From assembly GCF_014652515.1 (NCBI RefSeq), contig NZ_BMYY01000004.1:62001-126000 (forward strand): 64,000 bases of DNA, read 5' to 3'. Below are positions 58,114 through 64,000 of this stretch, piece by piece. The notes under the pieces are model-generated. The model had not been told where the DNA came from. It worked only from the letters and a program-made list of their open reading frames with translations, and did no database searches. The stretch comes from Bacterioplanes sanyensis. Lineage in GTDB: Bacteria; Pseudomonadota; Gammaproteobacteria; Pseudomonadales; Oceanobacteraceae. Each line of letters opens with the position of its first letter. Positions within the stretch are counted from its first letter, which is position 1. Made by a program: the position numbers and the translations under genes.

Positions 58114-58400
58114 TTACGCTCGTCGCTGGGTACGTCGGGCACTGCTGGCAGATCAACATCGACACCGTCGCCACTCTCATTCATACCGGCGTCTATGTCG
58201 GGCATCTCCAGAATGTCCAAATGCTCGGGCATCTCTGGTAGTTCAGGAATGTCTGGTTCTTCCAGCAACTCAGTATGCTCGGGTAGCGGTTGTTTAAGCC
58301 CGGTTCCGCCGATGCCTTCTCCCTCTCGGTCGCTGGTTTCTGCCCAGCATGGCTGCACGGATAGCCATGCCAGCACCACTCCTATCAGCCATGATTTCAT
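58110..58400 (-). CDS. small acidic secreted protein with GIGGTG motif
   Basis: 96 residues. A signal peptide ends near WAE (about 21). The mature part is short and acidic: EGEGIGGTG near 27, followed by repeating Pro-Glu-Leu motifs (PDIPELPEMPEHLDILEMPD). The GIGGTG stretch resembles secreted partners found beside DUF6502 genes in other bacteria, which I recall only loosely. It overlaps the DUF6502 gene as ATGA, so they are coupled. Function unknown. Confidence 0.65.
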   Translation of the reverse strand: MKSWLIGVVLAWLSVQPCWAETSDREGEGIGGTGLKQPLPEHTELLEEPDIPELPEMPEHLDILEMPDIDAGMNESGDGVDVDLPAVPDVPSDERN

Positions 58401-59221
58401 GATGGCTCGCTCCTGGATTTATTCGCCTCTGCTACCCCGTCGGCAAAAAATACGCCGGCATTAAGGCGCTGATCACCCGGTTGCTCTTGCTTCAGGCGCA
58501 GGGCTTCTTGATTGATATGTTTGAGTAACTCGCCCGCCTGCTGGCGGTAGAGCTGGTGTAACTCGTCAACCGCTTGCGCCGACAAACCGGCATAACACAC
58601 ACTGCGCTCAATACGCGGCTGCGCTGCTGTCAAATTGTCACTGGCGACCTGTAAATGGTCTGCCACATTGCGGCCAAGATAAAACAACAGCTCCGGTTCG
58701 CCACTGCGAGGGACAAAGGCTTCTTGCTGCAAACACAGCAAACCGTCATCGTCTTGCTTGACGACACCCAAAGCCAGCCATTCATCCAACACCGCACGTG
58801 GCCGAATGTCACCGTGCACCACCTGCTGCACCAACTGCTCAAAGCTCGGTGCATGGCCTTCGCTACGCAGCGGCAGACGCACTGGACGGCCCTTGCTTTG
58901 ATAGCCGGGCGCACTGAGCCAATAAGCGACCATTTGTCCGCCCATCGAGACGGAGACCGGCGCGCCTTCCAAGCTTGCATCCTGCTCTCTGAACTTACGC
59001 ACATCTTTGCGATGCACCCCCGTCAACAGGCTGATGCGACTGTCGGTTTGGGCTTTATCAGGCAGGGTAAACTCTTGCTCAGCCACCTCGACGTAAGTCT
59101 GTTTCAGCAGTGGCAGCAAAGCTTGATAGGTTACTTGATAACGCAGCAGTAAGCGCACCAGCGGTCTTAGAATGCGCCGAATGGCATTAACTGCGTGCGA
59201 GTGAGAAACAAGTTGGCTCAT
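58397..59221 (-). CDS. DUF6502-family protein
   Basis: 274 residues. The region LLTGVHRKDVRKFRE near 65-80 and the arrangement of an N-terminal helical domain followed by VLDEWLALGVV agree with DUF6502 proteins. It looks like a cytosolic, possibly DNA-binding, regulator: the segment near residues 15-80 has helix-turn-helix character. No signal peptide. Its stop overlaps the start of the small secreted acidic protein, suggesting it controls or accompanies it. Confidence 0.75.
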   Translation of the reverse strand: MSQLVSHSHAVNAIRRILRPLVRLLLRYQVTYQALLPLLKQTYVEVAEQEFTLPDKAQTDSRISLLTGVHRKDVRKFREQDASLEGAPVSVSMGGQMVAYWLSAPGYQSKGRPVRLPLRSEGHAPSFEQLVQQVVHGDIRPRAVLDEWLALGVVKQDDDGLLCLQQEAFVPRSGEPELLFYLGRNVADHLQVASDNLTAAQPRIERSVCYAGLSAQAVDELHQLYRQQAGELLKHINQEALRLKQEQPGDQRLNAGVFFADGVAEANKSRSEPS

Positions 59222-59277
59222 ACCGACAGTATGAGCCTTGTGGGAAAATTTTCCACCTCCCTTACGGGAGACTTGTA

Positions 59278-60639
59278 TTACTGCAGGAAGCTACATTGAT
59301 CAGGAATGCTGCTTTGCTCCAAGCTCTCGTACTGGTAGGTGAAGTCTACGTCGGTACCTTCAGAGCTTTCGATGGTAGCGTTCACAAAGGCGTTACTGAC
59401 CTGCAGCTGACCGTCAACCACACGGAAACCGGTAGGGAAGTAACCATTCGTTCGCACATTAAAGCGGCTACAGCTGCTGACTTCGATCAAACGCAAACGG
59501 TCCTCTGCAATATCGAATAGCGTCGCACCGCCCTCGCCTGCAGACCAAACTCCTTGCCATTGATCCAACCTGATGGGCTCTGCCAACAGTGGGTTCATAT
59601 CGGAGGATGAAATGGTAACGACATCTTGGTCTGGATTATCACTGACATTGGCACGTGCTTCGAAGGAACCAGAATAGGTCGTAACATTACTACCCACCGC
59701 AACCACCACGTCATAATCGGCATCGGCAGAGCCGCTAAAGTAGTCTACGACGATTTTGTATTCACCCTCTGGCACCCGGAAGGCGTAAGTAATATTTTCT
59801 GGGCCATAACCCTGAATATTGTCATAGTCTAGCCACCCTAGTGATTCTTCAGAAATTTGATCGCCAAAGTAGATTTTCTCGCCACTGGGCTCAATAACCC
59901 ACAGATCCAGATCGACCTCGCTATTCCAAGTCAGAGAGACTTGCACAGGACTGGTTGCTACCGCTTCCACGACTAAATCCAGAAGCTGCAAGCCAAGCCA
60001 GTTGTCCGGATTGCTAATATCAATATCATCAAGACCCACCACCTCGGCTACCGTATCGTTTACCAGCAAAGGGTAAATACGAATGGCCAAGTCCGGAATG
60101 CTGGATGGCAGCTGAAACTCTGTGGTCGACCAGCCTGCCACTTGCACCTGAGTTTCTGCCGCAGCCGCAGCAATTTGCACCCGCTGCGTGGTTGGCAACT
60201 GTTTATGCGAGCTGGCAAACGGCGCCACTTTAGTGGTGACAACCGGAGACTTCAGCGCTTGCGCCGTCGTTTGCTGTCCTGCTGCCACAAAATACTGCGA
60301 GCTGTTGCCAAACTTGATTAGATAACCACCCACTTTCTTGCCGGAAGGAACAGAGTCTTCAGGCACAGACAGTGAAATTCTGTTGCGTGAGTTAGCAGTC
60401 ACAATCGCTCGCTCACTGCCCGTCACAGACAGGGTTGGCAGATCAGTAGGAATCGACGCATCCGCGACATTGACTGACTGAGCGTCTGGCATGGTGACGG
60501 CTTGATCCAGGTTAGCGGTCGTCAAAACCTCAACCTGAGGGGCATCATTATCATCACTGCCGGAATCAGAGTCTGAGCCGCAAGCGACCAGTAGAGCAGA
60601 GCTGATGGCAGCCGCCAGCAGCGTTTTGTATGCATGCAT
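59278..60639 (-). CDS. lipoprotein with a DUF2135/YfaP-like domain
   Basis: 453 residues. The signal ends at a lipobox LLVAC (Cys20), followed by an Asp/Ser-rich acidic linker. Near residues 230-330 is a domain reading VSLTWNSEVDLDLWVIEPSGEKIYFG, then GWLDYDNIQGYGPENITY and YKIVVDYFSG. This matches the metal-binding-like DUF2135 pattern seen in YfaP. The rest is not recognised. GGAGAG precedes the ATG at 60639. It is probably a surface or periplasmic protein of unknown role. Confidence 0.7.
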   Translation of the reverse strand: MHAYKTLLAAAISSALLVACGSDSDSGSDDNDAPQVEVLTTANLDQAVTMPDAQSVNVADASIPTDLPTLSVTGSERAIVTANSRNRISLSVPEDSVPSGKKVGGYLIKFGNSSQYFVAAGQQTTAQALKSPVVTTKVAPFASSHKQLPTTQRVQIAAAAAETQVQVAGWSTTEFQLPSSIPDLAIRIYPLLVNDTVAEVVGLDDIDISNPDNWLGLQLLDLVVEAVATSPVQVSLTWNSEVDLDLWVIEPSGEKIYFGDQISEESLGWLDYDNIQGYGPENITYAFRVPEGEYKIVVDYFSGSADADYDVVVAVGSNVTTYSGSFEARANVSDNPDQDVVTISSSDMNPLLAEPIRLDQWQGVWSAGEGGATLFDIAEDRLRLIEVSSCSRFNVRTNGYFPTGFRVVDGQLQVSNAFVNATIESSEGTDVDFTYQYESLEQSSIPDQCSFLQ

Positions 60640-60839
60640 AGAGTCACTCTCCATGTTGTGAGTTAAAAATCCCAAAGCGACTAAACATTACTGTCCTCGC
60701 GCGCGCCTAGCAAGGCACAAGTGTCATTACAACAGTGTGTTTTGTGCCGCAGACATGATTTTTGTTAGAATCCGCCGCCGCGTTTTTGCGCCTTAAACTC
60801 AGCACCGGATTTACGCTCCGGCCAGCACAGGAAAATCAC

Positions 60840-61847
60840 ATGTCTAACACCACTCAAGCGCCGTTTGTCGTTTGCGCTATGTACAAGTTTGTCACCCTGG
60901 AAAACTTCGAAGCGCTGCGCCAGCCGTTGCTGGATGTCATGCTCGCCAACGAGGTCAAGGGCACCTTGCTGTTGGCGCAAGAAGGCATCAACGGCACCGT
61001 CGCCGGCAGCCGCGCGGGCATCGACGCGCTATTGAATCATTTGCGCCAAGATGAGCGCTTAAAGGACATCGATTACAAAGAGTCCTTTGATGATGAACAG
61101 CCCTTTTACCGCACCAAGGTTAAGCTGAAAAAAGAAATCGTGACCATGGGTGTCGAAGGCATTGACCCTAAGCGCGTGGTGGGCACCTACGTTAAACCGC
61201 AAGATTGGAACGCTCTGATCTCCGACCCAGATGTGGTGCTGATCGATACGCGCAACGATTACGAAGTGGGCATCGGCACCTTTAAAGGCGCCATCGATCC
61301 GAACACCAAAACGTTTCGCGAGTTTCCGCAGTACGTGCAAGAGAATCTCGACCCTAGCCAGCACAAAAAAGTCGCGATGTTTTGCACCGGTGGCATTCGC
61401 TGCGAAAAATCCACCGCGTATTTAAAAGAGCAAGGGTTTGATGAGGTCTACCACCTGGAAGGCGGCATTTTAAAATACCTTGAAGAAGTGCCAGCGGATG
61501 AATCCCTGTGGCAGGGCGAATGCTTTGTATTCGACAACCGCGTCACAGTGAACCACCAACTGGAAAAAGGCGAATACGATCAATGCCACGCCTGCCGCCG
61601 TCCGATCACCGAGAAAGACAAACAGTCTGAGCACTATGTGCCCGGCGTCAGCTGTCACCATTGCATCGATGAGTACAGCGAAGAGCAGCGCGAGCGCTTT
61701 CGCCAGCGCGAACTGCAAATGCAGCTGGCTCGCCAGCGTGGCGAAGAACATTTGGGCACCGACTTAAGCAAGGTCATTGAAAAACGTCGCCAAGAAAAAC
61801 TGGCACAGAAACAAGCCCAGCGTCAGCTCAGCGACGGCGGCGAATAA
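60840..61847 (+). CDS. trhO: tRNA uridine(34) hydroxylase TrhO (rhodanese-like)
   Basis: 335 residues. An N-terminal UPF0176-type domain ([16 protein letters not shown]) precedes a rhodanese domain with active-site loop [12 protein letters not shown] near residue 180. A C-terminal zinc-binding-like region has CHACRRPI and GVSCHHCID. TrhO makes 5-hydroxyuridine at the tRNA wobble position with oxygen. The ATG at 60840 has AGGA upstream. A weak GC hairpin lies just after the stop. Confidence 0.92.
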   Translation: MSNTTQAPFVVCAMYKFVTLENFEALRQPLLDVMLANEVKGTLLLAQEGINGTVAGSRAGIDALLNHLRQDERLKDIDYKESFDDEQPFYRTKVKLKKEIVTMGVEGIDPKRVVGTYVKPQDWNALISDPDVVLIDTRNDYEVGIGTFKGAIDPNTKTFREFPQYVQENLDPSQHKKVAMFCTGGIRCEKSTAYLKEQGFDEVYHLEGGILKYLEEVPADESLWQGECFVFDNRVTVNHQLEKGEYDQCHACRRPITEKDKQSEHYVPGVSCHHCIDEYSEEQRERFRQRELQMQLARQRGEEHLGTDLSKVIEKRRQEKLAQKQAQRQLSDGGE

Positions 61848-61857
61848 ACCGCCCTGC

Positions 61858-61876
61858 GGGCGCTTACGCAGCGCCC
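61858..61876 (+). terminator. possible weak terminator after trhO
   Basis: GGGCGCT-TACGC-AGCGCCC forms a perfect 7-bp stem 11 nt after the trhO stop, but only a mixed ATTCATTCC follows, so termination may need another factor. Confidence 0.4.
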
Positions 61877-62023
61877 ATTCATTCCTTGCTGGTTATGTTG
61901 ATCTTAATCAGCATGAAATAAGCCGGTAGCGCTACACTGTGGCGGGTGCTGGCCATGTGCATGGATAGATGCAGCCACCACAGACATTATTCCAAAAAGG
62001 CATTAAAAGCTTGCCTAGCCATG

Positions 62024-62053
62024 TTGTCTGACATAATCAAACTTTGGGATAAT
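62024..62053 (+). promoter_or_regulatory. putative sigma-70 promoter of the rsx operon
   Basis: TTGTCT (62024-62029) and GATAAT (62048-62053) are 18 nt apart, about 55 nt before the rsxA ATG. Confidence 0.5.
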
Positions 62054-62107
62054 GCGCATCCTTTTTTCTGGCCGTCGAGGTCATAGCGTTTCGGGGCAGC
62101 TCAGACC

Positions 62108-62689
62108 ATGACAGAGTATTTGCTCATACTCATCAGCACCATTTTGGTAAACAATTTTGTATTGGTTCAGTTTCTGGGCCTGTGCCCCTTTATGGGCGTT
62201 TCCAACAAGCTGGAAACCGCCATCGGCATGGGTGCCGCCACCACCTTTGTGCTGACGCTGGCGTCCGTCTGCAGCTACCTGGTGCACAACTATTTGTTGA
62301 TTCCGCTGGAGCTGGAATACCTCAAAACCATCAGTTTCATCATGGTGATCGCCGTGGTGGTCGGCTTTACCGAAATGGCCATTCGCAAATCCAGCCCCTT
62401 GCTGTATCGAGTGCTGGGGATTTTCTTGCCGCTGATCACCACCAACTGTGCGGTATTGGGCGTGGCGCTGTTAAACACCAAGCGCGAACACGGTTTTGTC
62501 GAGTCTATTTTGTATGGCTTTGGCGCTGCCGTCGGCTTTTCGCTGGTGATGGTGTTGTTTGCCGCCATGCGTGAGCGCATCGCCGTGGCCGATGTACCCA
62601 AGCCATTTCAAGGCTCAGCGGTGGCCATGATTACCGCCGGGCTGATGTCTCTAGCCTTTATGGGCTTTACCGGATTGGTCAGCATCTGA
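62108..62689 (+). CDS. rsxA: electron transport complex subunit RsxA (RnfA)
   Basis: 193 residues with six membrane helices. Conserved [18 protein letters not shown] at 15-32 and [15 protein letters not shown] near 110 match RnfA/NqrE. It is part of the inner-membrane complex that uses ferredoxin/NADH electrons and ion motive force; in E. coli it also keeps SoxR reduced. Its stop shares a base with the rsxB start (TGATG). Confidence 0.96.
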   Translation: MTEYLLILISTILVNNFVLVQFLGLCPFMGVSNKLETAIGMGAATTFVLTLASVCSYLVHNYLLIPLELEYLKTISFIMVIAVVVGFTEMAIRKSSPLLYRVLGIFLPLITTNCAVLGVALLNTKREHGFVESILYGFGAAVGFSLVMVLFAAMRERIAVADVPKPFQGSAVAMITAGLMSLAFMGFTGLVSI

Positions 62690-63288
62690 TGTCGACGTTA
62701 ACTACCATTCTCATTGCTGTTGCCGTACTGGTGGTGTTAGCCACTGTGTTTGGTGCCGTGCTCGGCTTTGCCTCCGTGCGCTTTAAGGTCGAGGGCAACC
62801 CCATCGTCGAGCAAATCAACGACATATTGCCGCAAACCCAATGCGGCCAATGTGGCTACCCGGGCTGCAAACCCTACGCAGAAGCCATCGCCGACGGCGA
62901 TAAAATCAACAAATGTCCACCTGGCGGTGAAAGCACCATTCAATCGCTGGCGGATTTGCTCGGCGTTGAGCCCGAACCCTTGGATGCCGAGCATGGCGCG
63001 GAAAAAGACGTGCCCACCGTCGCTTACATTCGCGAAGACGAGTGCATTGGCTGCACCAAGTGCATTCAGGCCTGCCCCGTCGATGCCATTTTGGGCGCCG
63101 CCAAGCAAATGCACACCGTCATTGCGGAAGAATGCACCGGCTGCGACTTATGCGTTGAACCCTGCCCAGTGGACTGCATCGATATGATCCCCGTCGGCCA
63201 AGACATCAGCAGCTGGTACTGGCAAGCGCCCACCAGCGGTGTTGAGCTCATAGCCAGCGACCGTCGCTCTGTTGGAGGTCCGGCATGA
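62689..63288 (+). CDS. rsxB: electron transport complex iron-sulfur subunit RsxB (RnfB)
   Basis: 199 residues. An N-terminal membrane anchor (about 3-28) is followed by the 4Fe-4S motif CGQCGYPGC near 48-56. Two ferredoxin-like clusters come next ([12 protein letters not shown] near 122, [12 protein letters not shown] near 151). It overlaps rsxA by 1 bp and rsxC by 4 bp (ATGA). Confidence 0.96.
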   Translation: MSTLTTILIAVAVLVVLATVFGAVLGFASVRFKVEGNPIVEQINDILPQTQCGQCGYPGCKPYAEAIADGDKINKCPPGGESTIQSLADLLGVEPEPLDAEHGAEKDVPTVAYIREDECIGCTKCIQACPVDAILGAAKQMHTVIAEECTGCDLCVEPCPVDCIDMIPVGQDISSWYWQAPTSGVELIASDRRSVGGPA

Positions 63289-64000
63289 CCCACAAGATTC
63301 ATCTTTACGACTTTCATGGCGGCATTCACCCGCCTGAAAACAAGCATCAGTCGACGCAACGCAGCATTCGCAACGCCGGTTTGCCGGCGCAGCTGATTTT
63401 GCCGCTGCATCAACACATAGGTGCCGCGGCGCTCGCCGAGGTGCAGGTGGGTGAGCGGGTGTTAAAAGGCCAGCGCCTTGCCCATGCCGATGGCAAAATC
63501 AGCGTGCCCCTGCACGCGCCGACGTCCGGCACCATCAGTGCCATTGAAGAACGCCCAGTGCCCCATGCGTCGGGCTTAACTGAGCTGTGCATCGTATTGA
63601 CGCCCGACGGCGAGGATCAATGGGGCGAGCACCCCAGCCTGCTGCAGCAGCTCAAGGTCAGCGACTTCAGTGATATCGAGCCTAAGCAACTGGTGGACTT
63701 TATTAGCGACATGGGCATCGCCGGCATGGGCGGCGCTGGCTTCCCCACCGCTGCCAAGCTGCAAACACGGCAATACCCGATTCACACCCTGATTTTGAAC
63801 GGCGCTGAATGCGAACCTTACATTACCGCCGACGATATGCTGATGCGCGAGCGCGCCTCCGAAGTGGTCATGGGCGCACAAATCCTGCAGCACATACTCG
63901 GCAGTCAGCGCTGCTTAATTGGCATTGAGGACAACAAACCCGAGGCCATTGAGGCATTAAAAACCGCCTTAGCAGAGCATAACCAGCAGCACCTCATGGA
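63285..64000 (+). CDS. rsxC: electron transport complex subunit RsxC (RnfC), 5' part
   Basis: The first 238 codons are present and the gene runs off the right edge. The N-terminal region ([13 protein letters not shown]) and the flavin/NADH-binding SLBB-type start [16 protein letters not shown] near 145-160 with [13 protein letters not shown] are those of RnfC. It is membrane-associated and carries FMN and Fe-S clusters further on. The ATG overlaps the rsxB stop, with GGAGG upstream. Confidence 0.94.
   Translation, partial: MTHKIHLYDFHGGIHPPENKHQSTQRSIRNAGLPAQLILPLHQHIGAAALAEVQVGERVLKGQRLAHADGKISVPLHAPTSGTISAIEERPVPHASGLTELCIVLTPDGEDQWGEHPSLLQQLKVSDFSDIEPKQLVDFISDMGIAGMGGAGFPTAAKLQTRQYPIHTLILNGAECEPYITADDMLMRERASEVVMGAQILQHILGSQRCLIGIEDNKPEAIEALKTALAEHNQQHLM

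Overview
The window is ordinary chromosome of a gammaproteobacterium, most likely a marine Oceanospirillales-type organism. This rests on gene families and order: dapA-bamC-purC, perM/bepA, ruvAB-ybgC-tolQRAB-pal-cpoB followed by tRNA-Lys and nadA, and rsxABC. Sodium-coupled functions (an AGCS alanine symporter, an OadGAB sodium pump and the start of Rsx/Rnf) fit a marine habitat. I saw no IS element, prophage, CRISPR array or integron. Genus-level assignment is inference.

Layout: 1-4.8 kb holds the 3' part of a Na+/alanine symporter, two small conserved genes, a YfaZ-like porin and htpG. 4.9-10.6 kb is a thiamin operon (thiC-thiO-thiS-thiG-thiDE) behind a TPP riboswitch with a terminator in its expression platform. 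A sigma-32-type promoter for htpG overlaps the end of thiDE. 10.6-12.5 kb has three hotdog thioesterases. 12.7-18.2 kb is a five-gene signalling run: a CheY-like receiver, a CheC-like protein, a PAS-GGDEF protein with a damaged active site, an AraC regulator and a 7TMR-DISM hybrid kinase. A stand-alone prephenate dehydratase follows.

19.3-31.6 kb is a carbohydrate island. A glycerate kinase, a sugar-phosphoglycerate phosphatase and glucosyl-3-phosphoglycerate synthase form one operon that makes glucosylglycerate. Facing it is a zwf-pgl-edd-eda operon whose last gene is a GH13_18 phosphorylase predicted to split glucosylglycerate into glucose-1-phosphate and glycerate. Divergent from zwf lie galU and a phosphomannomutase. 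Together these can form a closed glucosylglycerate cycle tied to the Entner-Doudoroff pathway.

31.6-41.3 kb carries tRNA-Asn and tRNA-Pro, an FKBP isomerase, a small lipoprotein, a beta-barrel protein, purC, an MBL hydrolase, bamC, dapA, perM, a TusA-like protein, bepA, nadA and two identical tRNA-Lys genes. 41.4-48.3 kb is an octanucleotide tandem repeat and the ruvAB/Tol-Pal block. 48.4-52.3 kb is a Fur-box-linked ferric iron ABC transporter. 52.4-55.9 kb is the OadGAB pump. 56.2-61.8 kb has dusC, a cluster of poorly known envelope genes, a lipoprotein and trhO. The window ends inside rsxC.
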